Source: Planctomycetota bacterium
Lineage (GTDB): Bacteria; Planctomycetota; Phycisphaerae; Phycisphaerales; Phycisphaeraceae
Assembly (NCBI GenBank): GCA_026386955.1
Contig: JAPLMQ010000302.1
Span: forward strand, 62,001-126,000
DNA length: 64,000 nucleotides
Reading direction: 5' to 3'
Below, piece by piece: positions 48,552 through 60,045 of this stretch (the stretch's first letter is position 1; each line of letters opens with the position of its first letter). Both the position numbers and the translations under genes were made by a program. Below the pieces are notes generated by a model. It was not told where the DNA came from, ran no database searches, and saw nothing but the letters and a program-made list of their open reading frames with translations.

Positions 48552-49826
48552 TCACGCCTTGAACATCTCCGCGACGCGGCGAAGTCCCGCGGCCAGCGCG
48601 TCGATCTCCCCGACCGTGTTGTAGGCCGCGACGGAGGCCCGCACTGTCGCGGGTAGGCCGAAGCGATCCATCACGGGCTGGGCGCAGTGGTGCCCCGCGC
48701 GGACGGCGATCCCGAGCCGGTCAAGCACGGTGCCTACGTCGTGCGGATGGACGTCCCCCAGAGTGAAGGAGATCGCCCCCGTCCTGTGTCGGGGCTCGCC
48801 GACGAGGCGCAGGCCAGGAACGTCGCGCAGGACATCGGCCGCGTGGCCAAGCAAACATGACTCGTGCGCCGCCACGGCCTCGAGCCCGAGCGCCTGTAGG
48901 TAGTCGAGCGCCGCCGCGAGGCCGATCGCCCCGGCGATGTCGGGCGTGCCCGCCTCGAAGCGGTGGGGCACGTCGTTGTAGGTCGTCCCCGCGAACGAGA
49001 CCGACTTGATCATGTCGCCCCCGCCTTGCCAAGGCGGCATCGCCTCAAGCAATTCGCCGCGTCCGTAGAGCGCGCCGATGCCCGTCGGGCCGTAGGCCTT
49101 GTGCCCGGAGAAGACGTAGAAGTCGCAGTCGAGCGCCGCCACGTCGATCGGCTTGTGGGCGATCGCCTGGGCCCCATCGACCAGCACCGCGGCGCCGACG
49201 TCGTGGACCAGGGCCGCCAACTCGCGCACGGGGTTGACCGTGCCCAGCGCGTTGGAGACGTGCGTGAACGCCGCCAGGCGCGTGCGGGTCGTGACCAACT
49301 TCGCGAAGGCCTCGACGATCAATTCCCCGCGGTCATCGATCGGCGCGACCACCAGCTCCGCCCCGGTCTGGGCGGCCAGCATCTGCCACGGCACGATGTT
49401 GGAGTGGTGCTCCATGTGCGTGATGAGGATCTGGTCGCGGGCCCGCACGTGCGTCCGCCCATAGGTCTGGGCGACGAGGTTGATGGCCTCGGTCGCCCCG
49501 CGGGTGAAGACGATGTTGCGAGCGTCGGGCGCGTGGAGGAAGTGGGCGACGGTGGCGCGGGCGCCCTCGTAGGCCTCGGTCGCCTCCTGGCTGAGCGTGT
49601 GCACGCCGCGGTGGACGTTGGCGTTGTGAGTCGTGTAGTAGCGATCTATCGCGTCGAGCACCGCGCGGGGCTTTTGCGTCGTCGCGGCGTTGTCGAGATA
49701 GATCAGTGGCCGGCCGTGGATTTGCCGGGCGAGGATCGGGAAGTCGGCGCGCACTCGCTCGACGTCGAAAGTCCGCGAAGGCGGAGGCGAGGCCGGCGGC
49801 GCGGGCGTGGTGCGGGAGACGGTCAT
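48552..49826 (-). CDS. sufS: Cysteine desulfurase SufS
   Basis: 424 residues, PLP-dependent. YLDNAATTQKPRAVLDAI, ANVHRGVHTLSQEATEAYEG and FTRGATEAINLVAQ mark group II desulfurases. The PLP Lys is in FYVFSGHKAYGPTGIGALYG, His in THMEHHSN, and the active-site Cys region is RAGHHCAQPVMDRFG (Cys about residue 373). It releases sulfur from cysteine for Fe-S clusters. Its ATG overlaps the sufD stop as ATGA, so they are translationally coupled. Confidence 0.96.
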   Translation of the reverse strand: MTVSRTTPAPPASPPPSRTFDVERVRADFPILARQIHGRPLIYLDNAATTQKPRAVLDAIDRYYTTHNANVHRGVHTLSQEATEAYEGARATVAHFLHAPDARNIVFTRGATEAINLVAQTYGRTHVRARDQILITHMEHHSNIVPWQMLAAQTGAELVVAPIDDRGELIVEAFAKLVTTRTRLAAFTHVSNALGTVNPVRELAALVHDVGAAVLVDGAQAIAHKPIDVAALDCDFYVFSGHKAYGPTGIGALYGRGELLEAMPPWQGGGDMIKSVSFAGTTYNDVPHRFEAGTPDIAGAIGLAAALDYLQALGLEAVAAHESCLLGHAADVLRDVPGLRLVGEPRHRTGAISFTLGDVHPHDVGTVLDRLGIAVRAGHHCAQPVMDRFGLPATVRASVAAYNTVGEIDALAAGLRRVAEMFKA

Positions 49827-51265
49827 GGCTGGGGTTCTCCACTCTGGGCCAGGCCTCGGAGGATTTCTGGCCGGGGGAGGCGACGGATCAATTCGGCCTC
49901 GAGCGCCTCGCGGACCGGCGCGAGGGCCATGCGCTCCAAGCTCTCGTTGGCGAAGGCGAAGATGAGCATCGCGCGGGCGGCCTGGGGGTCGATCCCGCGC
50001 GAGCGCAGATAGAAGAGTGCTTGGGTGTCGAGCCGGCCCGTCGTCGCGCCGTGCGTGCACTTCACGTCGTCGGCGTGGATCTCCAACTGCGGCTGGACGT
50101 CGACGCGGGCGTCGTCGGAGAGCACCAGGTTCCGGCTGGTCTGCTTGGCGTCGGTCTTCTGCGCGCCGGGGCGGACGACGATGCGCCCAGTGAAGACGCC
50201 GCGCGATCGGCCGTCGAGGATGCCCTTGTAGAACTGCCGGCTGGCGCAGTTCGGCGACGCGTGGACGACGCGCATGTGGTTGTCGAGTTGCTGGCGATCC
50301 CTCCCGACGAATAGGCCGTTGATCAGCAAGTCACAACCCTCGCCGGCGAGTTCGATGCGCACGTTGTTGCGCACCAGGGCGCCGCCGAGGAGAGCGGAAT
50401 GGGACTCGAACCGGCTCCCGCGCTCCTGCCGGACGGCGAGGGTCGAGACGTTGAAGGCCCGCGGGCCCTCGTTCTCGAGGAAGTAGTGAGCCACACGCGC
50501 GTCGGGCCCGACGGCGATCTCGGTGACGGCGTTGGTCCAGTGGGGTCGCGAGTCGGCTTCCGCGTCTGCGCTCGCCGGGGCGTCGAGCGCGACGTAATGC
50601 TCGACGATGTCGAGCCGGCTCCCGGCGCGGGCGAAGACCAGATTGCGCGGGTGCGTGACCCGCCCCGCCGACGCGGGGCCGGCGATGTTGAGCAGGTGGA
50701 TCGGGTGGGGCTGGTCGAACCCGCGGGGCACGATGATGACCGCGCCCCGCGCGAGGAACGCGGCGTTGAGCGCGCTGAAGGCATCCTGCTCGTCGAGCAT
50801 CTCGTCCAGGTGGTCGAGCAGCCCGGCAGGATCGTCGCGCAGGGACTGCGCCAGGTCGGTCACGGTCAGGCTCGAAGGGTCCTCGGCTCCGGGCCCGTCG
50901 ATCCTGGAGAGATCGGGGCGGTGGTGCCCGTCCACGAAGACGACCAACGGGCCTTCGAGCCCGCGCGGACGCAGGCGGGCGACGTCTTCCGCGGTGACGA
51001 TGGACGCGGCGTGGGGCGTGGTTGAGGAGAGGTCGCCCGCGGTCGGGGAGGCCTCGTCGTGCGTGAACCGGCCTTCGATCAGCGGGCGGAGGTTGGTGAA
51101 CCGCCAATCCTCGTGGGTCGACGTCGGGAAGCCCAGCGCGGCGAATCGCTCCATCGCGCGCTGCCGCAGCGGGCGGAGCAGGTCCGCGCCGGGGCCGACG
51201 GCGGATTGCAGCCGATCGAAGTCGGCGGCGATGGTGTCGAGGGGTTGTGCCATCGTGAGTGTCAT
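49823..51265 (-). CDS. sufD: Fe-S cluster scaffold subunit SufD
   Basis: 480 residues. The N-terminal helical region carries THEDWRFTNLRPL, a SufD hallmark. The beta-helix core contains VIIVPRGFDQPHPIHLL, RFESHSALLGGALVRNNVRI and HASPNCASRQFYKGILDGRS. The C-terminal KCTHGATTGRLDTQALFYLR has the His of the cluster-building site. It pairs with SufB and SufC. The ATG at 51265 is preferred; 51253 and 51283 are possible. It overlaps sufS by 4 bp. Confidence 0.95.
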   Translation of the reverse strand: MTLTMAQPLDTIAADFDRLQSAVGPGADLLRPLRQRAMERFAALGFPTSTHEDWRFTNLRPLIEGRFTHDEASPTAGDLSSTTPHAASIVTAEDVARLRPRGLEGPLVVFVDGHHRPDLSRIDGPGAEDPSSLTVTDLAQSLRDDPAGLLDHLDEMLDEQDAFSALNAAFLARGAVIIVPRGFDQPHPIHLLNIAGPASAGRVTHPRNLVFARAGSRLDIVEHYVALDAPASADAEADSRPHWTNAVTEIAVGPDARVAHYFLENEGPRAFNVSTLAVRQERGSRFESHSALLGGALVRNNVRIELAGEGCDLLINGLFVGRDRQQLDNHMRVVHASPNCASRQFYKGILDGRSRGVFTGRIVVRPGAQKTDAKQTSRNLVLSDDARVDVQPQLEIHADDVKCTHGATTGRLDTQALFYLRSRGIDPQAARAMLIFAFANESLERMALAPVREALEAELIRRLPRPEILRGLAQSGEPQP

Positions 51266-51315
51266 GTCGGGTTCCGATCGCATGCGGTTTCCCAACGGCC
51301 ATTCAGCATGTCAGG

Positions 51316-52077
<762 letters not shown>

Positions 52078-52124
52078 GGGGGCGTTCCGTTTACGTTGGG
52101 ACTTCCGCGTCGCGACGGGGCCTT

Positions 52125-53618
<1,494 letters not shown>

Positions 53619-53758
53619 CGCGCGGCCTCCGTGAGGCGATGTGCGGGCGAGGAGGCGGCGCTTGCAGCGGGGTCTCGAGTCGTCCGCCCGAGGGGGACAG
53701 TTGATCCTAGGTCGCAACTGGGCCGGAATCGCGGCCAGGAAGGGGTCGGGGCGTCGAA

Positions 53759-56464
53759 TTAGCGAAAAATGCGCGCTACGCCGTCCGAGGTGGTGACGAT
53801 GATCTCGGATCGCCCGTCGCCGTCGACGTCGGCGGCGATGAGGTCGACCACCTCGGCGTGCAGGTCGATCTCCCAGAGCAGACGCGGCTGGTTCGCGACA
53901 AGGCCCACGGCGAGGAGTTGCCCGGTGGAGAGGCCGACGATGAATTCGTCATTGCCGTCGCCGTCGAGGTCGCAGGCGATGACGGTGTTGCTGGGGAGGA
54001 GCGGCCGGGCGAGGTCGAGCGTGGCGCGGGTCTCGAGCGTGAGCGTGTCGATCCACTCGAAGCGCCCCGCGCGGTGGATGACGCCCAGGTCCCAGCGCTT
54101 GTCGGCTCGGCGGGCGACGCAGGCGTGGGCGAAGTAATAGTCGTAGACGCCCGCGAAGGCGCGACGGGCGACGCGGTTGCCCTGGGCGTCGCAGACCTCG
54201 AAGGCGCTGAAGCCCGGGGCCATGACCATGCGCGTCTCGCCCGCGGGGCCGAACGGGCCGACGATCGGCAGGGCGTGGGCCGCGCCGTTGTCGCGTCCGG
54301 GGATGGTGTCATGCCACGCCTGGGCGAAGAGCTTCGAGCGGCCGTCGAGCTGGTAGATCGCCTGCCGGCCGTGGTCGTCGAGGAGAAGATCGGGCTGGCC
54401 GTCGCCGTCGAGGTCGAAGATGGCGGGCGGGTGGGGGCAGGTGCCGTGGTCGCGGTCGAGCCAAAGTTGCTTGCCGCCCGCGTCGTAGAGGGCGGCGGCG
54501 ACGGTGTCGCGCCCGGTGACGAGGCTGACGAAGAGGCGCATTTCACCGGCGACGGTGAAGGGGACGAGGGCGGACTGGAAGGAGCCGCGGCGTTGGGGCG
54601 GGAAGGGGAGGTCGATGCGGGTTGGCGGGACGCTCGCGGAGTCGCCGGCGGGGTTGCGGTAGACCAGAACGGCGTTGTCGGTGGGGTGGAGGGCGCAGAG
54701 GACGCGCCGGCCACCGCGAGCGATCCAGAGCGAAGGCTGGGTGCCGCTGACGCGCCAGGGGTTGCGGAGTCGGCCGGGGTGGGCGAGGTCGGGCATGCCG
54801 CCGGTGATCGTGCCGTTGGAGAGCCAGAGGACGAGTTCGCGATGGTTGGAGGAGCGATCGGCGGAAGGGCCGGTGAGGGTGGCGAGCACTGCGGGCTTGG
54901 GGGATTCGTCGCTGCCGGGGAGACGGAGGTCGAAGGGGACGGTGTTCGGTGCTGAAGTTTCGCTCGCGCCTTCGAGGATGACGCGGGCGGCGCGGGTGAG
55001 GGTGGCCGGAGCGAGCCGGGATTGGCCATGCTGCAGCGCCAACAGCTGCGGGCGGTCGGGTGCGTCGCCGGCGAGGAGCAGGACGGGGCCGCTGGGCGAA
55101 GTTGTGTGGATCGGCTCGCGGCGCTCGCCGTAGTTCGCGCCCGGGTAGGGCGTGGGCGTGCCACTGCTGATCATGCGCGTCACCGGTGCCGCGTGGTCGA
55201 CCGACGCGACGACGCGCCCGGTCTTCCCTTCGCGGGCCTCGAGCAAGGCGGGCCCGGAGGCGTCGCGCTGGCGGGCCTCGCCGACGATCACGCGCGGGAG
55301 GGTGTCGTCGCCCAGCTTGAAGCAGCCCCAGAAGTAGCGGTCCGGCCAATCTTGCAGCGGCTTCGTGTCGCCCACGAGCGGGTCGAGCACGAGCGTGTGC
55401 CAGCGGCCGTCGCCGGTCTGGTTGAAGAGACTCAGGACCACTTCGGGTTTGCCGTCGCCGTCGAGGTCGGCCACGGAGGTCGCGGCCGGGTGAAGCTCGC
55501 GGTGGTCCTCGGGGAAGTCCTTCTCGACGAAGCGCGACCAGCCGTGGCGGAGGGCCTTGCCCGCGTCGTTGCGGATCACGGCGAAGTATTCCTCCACGCG
55601 GAAAGGCGCGATGAAGAGGTCGAGGAACCCGTCGCCGTAGAGGTCGACGAGCTGGACTTGGCCGTACGGGCGGCCGGTGTCCTCCGGCGCGCCGGTGATG
55701 GGGTAATGGAGATCGAACTTGACTTTGCCGGAGTTGGCGTCGACGACGGCGACGTAGGAGGGCTTGGTGACGAGGACCAAGTCGTCGCGGCCGTCGTTGT
55801 CCATGTCGCCCAGGGCGAGGAGCGGGCCGAAGTTGGCGTAGTAGCGCGGGGCGTAGTCCTGCTCCCAGAGGAGGCGCGGCTCGCGGGCGGCGGGGGAGTC
55901 CCACTGGAAGCAGAGGCAGCGGGTCGAGTTGGTGGGGGCGAGGAAGAGGCGGAAGCCGTCGCCCGCCGGCGCGGCGATGGCGCCGATGAAGCCTTGGTCG
56001 AAGAGGCGCTGCCAGAGGACCGAGCCGGTGGCGGCGTCGATGAGCGTCACGCCGCTGAGGCCCCAGCGGGCGAGGATGCGCGGGCCGGCGGGCGTCGGCC
56101 AGATCGCGAGCACTTGGTTCGGGCCCAGGAGCGGCTGGGGCCAGAGGGCGCTGCCGTCGGCGTTGAGGAGGCGCATCTGCCAATTGCGCTGGACGAGAAA
56201 GCAGGGCCGGCCCGCGACCTCGATGGGGCGGATGGCGGAGGGCGCGGCCGACGCATGGCCGTAGGACCAGATCTCGCGCGGGCGGTCGAGGCCGTGGCCG
56301 GGCAGGTCGGCCCGGCTGGTGTTCTGGTCGTCCTTGTTGGGCCGGAGCCAGAGGCCGGAGGTCGGGTCGGGAAGCGGACTGGAGGTCGGGGCTTGGGTCA
56401 TGGAGGAATTCTTCCCGGCAGCGCACCCAGGCGAGGTGGAGGCGACGGCTAGCGCGATGAGCAA
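53759..56464 (-). CDS. FG-GAP/VCBS beta-propeller lipoprotein
   Basis: About 901-914 residues. Six Ca-binding D-x-D-x-D-G-type loops are visible ([54 protein letters not shown]) in two groups, suggesting two seven-bladed propellers. The N-terminus looks like a lipoprotein signal ([19 protein letters not shown]), but no ATG opens it. Within it TTG at 56464 is the only usual start codon; ATC at 56500 has GAGGAG exactly 8 nt upstream and would supply the missing charged n-region (D-T-T-R-T). ATG at 56401 would remove the signal. Probably a surface protein for binding or adhesion; no enzyme motif is seen. Confidence 0.75.
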   Translation of the reverse strand: MLIALAVASTSPGCAAGKNSSMTQAPTSSPLPDPTSGLWLRPNKDDQNTSRADLPGHGLDRPREIWSYGHASAAPSAIRPIEVAGRPCFLVQRNWQMRLLNADGSALWPQPLLGPNQVLAIWPTPAGPRILARWGLSGVTLIDAATGSVLWQRLFDQGFIGAIAAPAGDGFRLFLAPTNSTRCLCFQWDSPAAREPRLLWEQDYAPRYYANFGPLLALGDMDNDGRDDLVLVTKPSYVAVVDANSGKVKFDLHYPITGAPEDTGRPYGQVQLVDLYGDGFLDLFIAPFRVEEYFAVIRNDAGKALRHGWSRFVEKDFPEDHRELHPAATSVADLDGDGKPEVVLSLFNQTGDGRWHTLVLDPLVGDTKPLQDWPDRYFWGCFKLGDDTLPRVIVGEARQRDASGPALLEAREGKTGRVVASVDHAAPVTRMISSGTPTPYPGANYGERREPIHTTSPSGPVLLLAGDAPDRPQLLALQHGQSRLAPATLTRAARVILEGASETSAPNTVPFDLRLPGSDESPKPAVLATLTGPSADRSSNHRELVLWLSNGTITGGMPDLAHPGRLRNPWRVSGTQPSLWIARGGRRVLCALHPTDNAVLVYRNPAGDSASVPPTRIDLPFPPQRRGSFQSALVPFTVAGEMRLFVSLVTGRDTVAAALYDAGGKQLWLDRDHGTCPHPPAIFDLDGDGQPDLLLDDHGRQAIYQLDGRSKLFAQAWHDTIPGRDNGAAHALPIVGPFGPAGETRMVMAPGFSAFEVCDAQGNRVARRAFAGVYDYYFAHACVARRADKRWDLGVIHRAGRFEWIDTLTLETRATLDLARPLLPSNTVIACDLDGDGNDEFIVGLSTGQLLAVGLVANQPRLLWEIDLHAEVVDLIAADVDGDGRSEIIVTTSDGVARIFR

Positions 56465-56519
56465 CGCCAGCCCGACGAGGATTGTTCGCGTGGTGTCGAT
56501 GGGCGCGGCTCCTCAGTCC

Positions 56520-57349
56520 ATCGCCTCGGCGAGGCGGCCCGGGACGATAACCACTGTCGCATGCGTGCGATGGTCGTCAACCGCAAGAGAGCGATTCGAG
56601 GGCATTGTCTATGGTTATTGGACCTTGGTCGACGGCGGGAGCGACGAGTCCAGAAATCCATCCTTATGAGAAGCCGGGAGGCCGAATCAGCCGCCTGAGG
56701 CCGGCTCCGTCAACGCCGCTTACGCCTAGAAGCGGGCGGGGTAAGGCATGTTGATATCCTGTTGATCATTCGGTGAGAGCAAAAGAAGTTAGAGTGATTC
56801 CAGTTTGTCTTAAGCGGCGTGATGATCGGTATAAGCATTGACAATGATTATGGTTGCGATCCAATATGACCCCTTCAGGCCAGTGGTTCGCGATTGGGCA
56901 TCGATGAAGCTGATTCGCAGGAAGAATGTGCATAACGCCGAACCCGGAGTGGGTTGGAGGAATACAATCCTTTTAGGAGAGGCTTTGGATCGTAGGCGCA
57001 GCGAGGAGCGGGAGATATGATTATCGGTCCGGCTGGTTCGGCGCTTTGGGCATCTTGGGTTGACGGGTGAAAATAGGACCTAAGCGGCCACACGGAGCGC
57101 GGATCAAGCCGACTTGCGGTCGGCCGATGGAAGAGATGAGCCTGGGCCGACCAGATTCAACCCAGGGGGCGGTCGATGTACACCGGGAAATCTGCCGATA
57201 GTCCGGGTTAGCGGTGCGCCGCCGACATCGGGCGCTCCGTCTTGCCCGGAGCGTCGTCGAGCGCGCGCCGGCCGGCGTTGCGACCGGGATGTCGCATGAC
57301 AGGGACGTGTCCCGAGACGTCGTGTCTCGGGGATTTGTTAGGGGCATGC
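56520..57349. other. Gene-poor control region before the exopolysaccharide operon
   Basis: About 830 bp, less GC-rich than its surroundings at 56600-57100. TTGACA (56838-56843) with CAATAT 18 bp on is a weak promoter candidate. Hairpins: GCCGAC-TTGCG-GTCGGC near 57109, GCTCCG/CGGAGC near 57230-57247, GGGACGTGTCCC at 57302-57313 and CCCGAGAC/GTCTCGGG at 57311-57331; the last two share three bases and cannot form together. A 60-codon plus-strand frame (56838-57020) has no ribosome-binding site and is not called. A long leader for the operon is the simplest reading. Confidence 0.45.
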
Positions 57350-58357
57350 ATGCCAGGGAACGTGGCGATGGAGGCCGCGAAAAACGACTTGAAGCCGGGC
57401 GAGCCATCGCCGGCGTCGGCTGCCACGAGCGCCGCGGCCATGCCATTGGCGGCGCGCGAGGCGCTCGGCCGGCTCCGCGCGGTCATCCTGCTCGGCGGGT
57501 CGGTCCGCACAGGTCGCCTCGCCTCCTCGATCGGGCGCTCGGTCCTCGACCTTCCGGTCGAGGAGAAGAAGAGCGTCCTCGACCTTTGGCAGGCTCAGGC
57601 CGCCCACCTCGCCTCGATGCTCGGCCTCCGCGGGCTGCCCGTGCGCGTCTTCATCGACCAAGCCTCGGAGATGCCCCGCCCCGCGCGGTCGGTGCCCGAG
57701 GTCAACGTCCAACTCGAGCGCGACCCGCTCGACTTCCGCGGGACCGCGGGCGTCCTGCACGACCATTCGCGCGTCTATGAGGCGAACGACCTGATGCTCG
57801 TGGGCAACGCCGCCCAGATCCTGCTCGAGCCGCTGCCCGACTTGGCCGCGGGGCTGGTGCTCAAGGGCGGGGCCGTCAGCCTCGTCGCCCACGACGACGG
57901 CATCCCCAGCGGTTTGATGCTGATCCGCCGCGACTGCCTCGACGACATCAAGCCCATGGGCTTCGTCGACCTCAAGGAGCAGGCGCTCCCCGCGATCGCC
58001 GCGAAGCACGGCGTGGGCGTCATGCGCCGCTCGAGCCCGACGGGCCTGCCCATCCGCACGCTCGACGACTACATCAGCGCGCTGCAGCACTACCACCGCC
58101 GGCTGGCGGGCATCGTCGACGACGACCCGATGGCGGAGGAATGGCGCACCAGCTTCTCGCTGGTCGAGGAGGGCGCGACGGTCGCCCCGGGCGCGCGCGT
58201 CCACGACTCGGTCGTGCTGCGCGGCGGCCGGCTGGAGAAGTCGGCCGTGGCCGTGCATTCGGTGATCTGCCCGGGCGGCGTCGTGCCGGCGGGTGGGATG
58301 GCGGTCAACCAAGTCGTCGCCGGGCCCGACGTGCGCCCCTCCAGGAGCCAGGCGTGA
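57350..58357 (+). CDS. Nucleotidyltransferase-like protein with degenerate active site
   Basis: 335 residues. The N-terminal region (about 45-260) follows the GT-A fold of sugar-1-phosphate nucleotidyltransferases, but the G-G-x-G-T-R-L signature is replaced by VILLGGSVRTGRLASSIGRS, and the expected D-G-D region reads YEANDLMLVGNAAQILLE. The C-terminal region (about 285-330) has left-handed beta-helix turns (GATVAPGARVHDSVVLRGGR). It may be a catalytically altered or regulatory relative of mannose-1-phosphate guanylyltransferases. AGGGG precedes the ATG at 57350; 57368 is a second option. Its stop overlaps the exosortase start (GTGA). Confidence 0.7.
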   Translation: MPGNVAMEAAKNDLKPGEPSPASAATSAAAMPLAAREALGRLRAVILLGGSVRTGRLASSIGRSVLDLPVEEKKSVLDLWQAQAAHLASMLGLRGLPVRVFIDQASEMPRPARSVPEVNVQLERDPLDFRGTAGVLHDHSRVYEANDLMLVGNAAQILLEPLPDLAAGLVLKGGAVSLVAHDDGIPSGLMLIRRDCLDDIKPMGFVDLKEQALPAIAAKHGVGVMRRSSPTGLPIRTLDDYISALQHYHRRLAGIVDDDPMAEEWRTSFSLVEEGATVAPGARVHDSVVLRGGRLEKSAVAVHSVICPGGVVPAGGMAVNQVVAGPDVRPSRSQA

Positions 58358-59232
58358 TCCCCCGCACCTTCTCCCGCAACGGCTGGACCATCTGGCACCT
58401 TCTGGGCGCCCTCGCGATGCTCGCGCTGGGCGTCTGGATCACGCGCGACGCGTGGCAGGACATGTACCGCATCGCCAGCCGCGACGAGGAATCGACCCAC
58501 ATCTTCCTCGTGCCCCTGGTCGCCGCGTGGCTGGTCTTCGTTCGCCGCGGCCGCCTGCGGCTCTGCCTGCCGCGCGGAGCCTGGCTGGGCCCGGTCATCA
58601 TCGTCGTGGGCTGGCTGATCCACAGCGTCGGCGACCTGCACATGATCCAGTCGTTCTATCACGGCGGGGCGGTGCTCGTCGCCGTCGGATGCGTCCTCTC
58701 CGTCACCGGGTCCGACATCTTCCTGCGCTTCATGCCCGCGTTCGCGGTGCTGGTCTTCCTCGTGCCCGTCCCCGGCAGCGTGAGGCAGCAGATCGCCATC
58801 CCGCTCCAGACCCACACCGCCAAGGTCACGCAGGTGCTCTTTGAGCTGGCCGACCTCCCCGTGGGCATCTCGGGCAACGTCCTGTCGATCAACGGCGTGG
58901 AGGTCGCCATCGCGGAGGCCTGCAACGGGCTGCGCATGGTCTTCGCGCTGGTGCTGGTCTCCTACGCCTTCGCCTTCGGCACGCCCCTGCGCTCCTACGT
59001 GCGGGTCCTGATCCTGGTGGCCAGCCCCGCCTCCGCGGTCGCCTGCAACGTCGTCCGGCTGCTGCCGACGGTCTGGCTCTACGGGTATTACCCCTCGATC
59101 GCCGACAAGTTCCACGACATCAGCGGATGGGTCATGCTCCCCCTCGCGTTCTTCCTGCTCTTGGGCGTCATCCGCGTCCTGCGATGGGCGCTGGTGCCCG
59201 TGACGCACTACACGCTCGCATACGAGTATTGA
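58354..59232 (+). CDS. xrt: Exosortase (membrane cysteine transpeptidase-like)
   Basis: 292 residues with about eight membrane helices. The catalytic triad is visible: Cys190 in IAEACNGLRM, Arg235 in CNVVRLLPT and His254 in KFHDISGW. Exosortases cut C-terminal sorting tails (PEP-CTERM-like) and are linked to exopolysaccharide export. The N-terminal DEESTHIFLVPLVAAWL is typical. The GTG at 58354 has AGGAG 6 nt upstream and overlaps the preceding stop by 4 bp. EpsI follows. No protein in this window has a recognisable PEP-CTERM tail, so its clients are elsewhere. Confidence 0.93.
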   Translation: MIPRTFSRNGWTIWHLLGALAMLALGVWITRDAWQDMYRIASRDEESTHIFLVPLVAAWLVFVRRGRLRLCLPRGAWLGPVIIVVGWLIHSVGDLHMIQSFYHGGAVLVAVGCVLSVTGSDIFLRFMPAFAVLVFLVPVPGSVRQQIAIPLQTHTAKVTQVLFELADLPVGISGNVLSINGVEVAIAEACNGLRMVFALVLVSYAFAFGTPLRSYVRVLILVASPASAVACNVVRLLPTVWLYGYYPSIADKFHDISGWVMLPLAFFLLLGVIRVLRWALVPVTHYTLAYEY

Positions 59233-59303
59233 CGTTTGCCGATTGTGGCTGGTCGAGGCTGGCGCCCCTGCCTCCTCGTGAGTGATTCAGATCGGAGTCT
59301 GGC

Positions 59304-59987
59304 ATGCGGGACAAGCTGGCGCATCAAATCGGCGTGCCGATCCTCGCGCTGTTGGTGCTGGGGGGCATGGCGGCGGAGAAGCGCCTTCTCCACGCGCCCG
59401 CCGGCGACTCCGACGCCTACCACGACCGCGTGCTGGCGGTCAGCGAAAACATCCCGATGAACGTCGATGGGTATGTCGGGCACAACGAGACCATCCTTCC
59501 CGCGGCCGTGGCGCTCCTCCGCCCCAACGTCATCTTCAACAGGCGGTACGACAACCGCGAGGCCCGACTCTCGGCCACGCTCCTGCTCGTGCAATGCCGC
59601 GACGCGCGGGACATCCTGGGCCACTACCCGCCGGTCTGCTACCCCGCCCACGGTTGGGTCCAGGAGAACGCCGTCCCGCGCGACTGGAGCATCGACGGGA
59701 TGGAGATCCACGGGATGGAATACACCTTCGCCGCCAATTCGCCCACCAAGTCCGGGCGCATCACGATCCTGGATTTCATGCTCCTGCCCGCGGGCGGGAC
59801 GGTGCGCGACATGAAGGGCGTGATCACCGCCGCCGGGGACTCCCGCCGCAAGCTCTTCGGGGCCGGGCAGGTACAGGTCGTCATGGACGCCGACATGGGC
59901 CCCGAGGACCGCGAGGCGGTCTTCAAGACGCTCATCACCGCCGCCGGGCCGACGCTCAAGGCGATCATGGCCGGGGAATCCAAGTGA
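59304..59987 (+). CDS. epsI: EpsI-family exosortase-associated protein
   Basis: 227 residues. One membrane helix at residues 9-22, then an extracytoplasmic domain with RRYDNREARLSATLLLVQCR, GHYPPVCYPAHGWVQE and a conserved Cys pair (Cys in VQCRDARD and PPVCYPAHGW). The C-P/Y-P-x-x-G-W signature is the mark of the EpsI/DUF3485 family found fused to or next to exosortases. GGAG precedes the ATG. It is taken to assist exopolysaccharide export or sorting. Confidence 0.88.
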   Translation: MRDKLAHQIGVPILALLVLGGMAAEKRLLHAPAGDSDAYHDRVLAVSENIPMNVDGYVGHNETILPAAVALLRPNVIFNRRYDNREARLSATLLLVQCRDARDILGHYPPVCYPAHGWVQENAVPRDWSIDGMEIHGMEYTFAANSPTKSGRITILDFMLLPAGGTVRDMKGVITAAGDSRRKLFGAGQVQVVMDADMGPEDREAVFKTLITAAGPTLKAIMAGESK

Positions 59988-60045
59988 ACCGTCCGTCCAT
60001 CCGCCCCGCCGCCCCCCTCGGGCCGTGGGCCAAGGAAACCGCTTC

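Noticed and set aside
56838-57020. 60-codon plus-strand frame in the AT-richer region
   Set aside because: No ribosome-binding site, no leaderless box at 6-7 nt, and no recognisable content. Kept only as part of the region description.
57242-57349. Extension of the nucleotidyltransferase-like gene to an ATG at 57242
   Set aside because: The extra 36 residues run through two hairpins, have no family resemblance, and AGGGG lies directly before the ATG at 57350.
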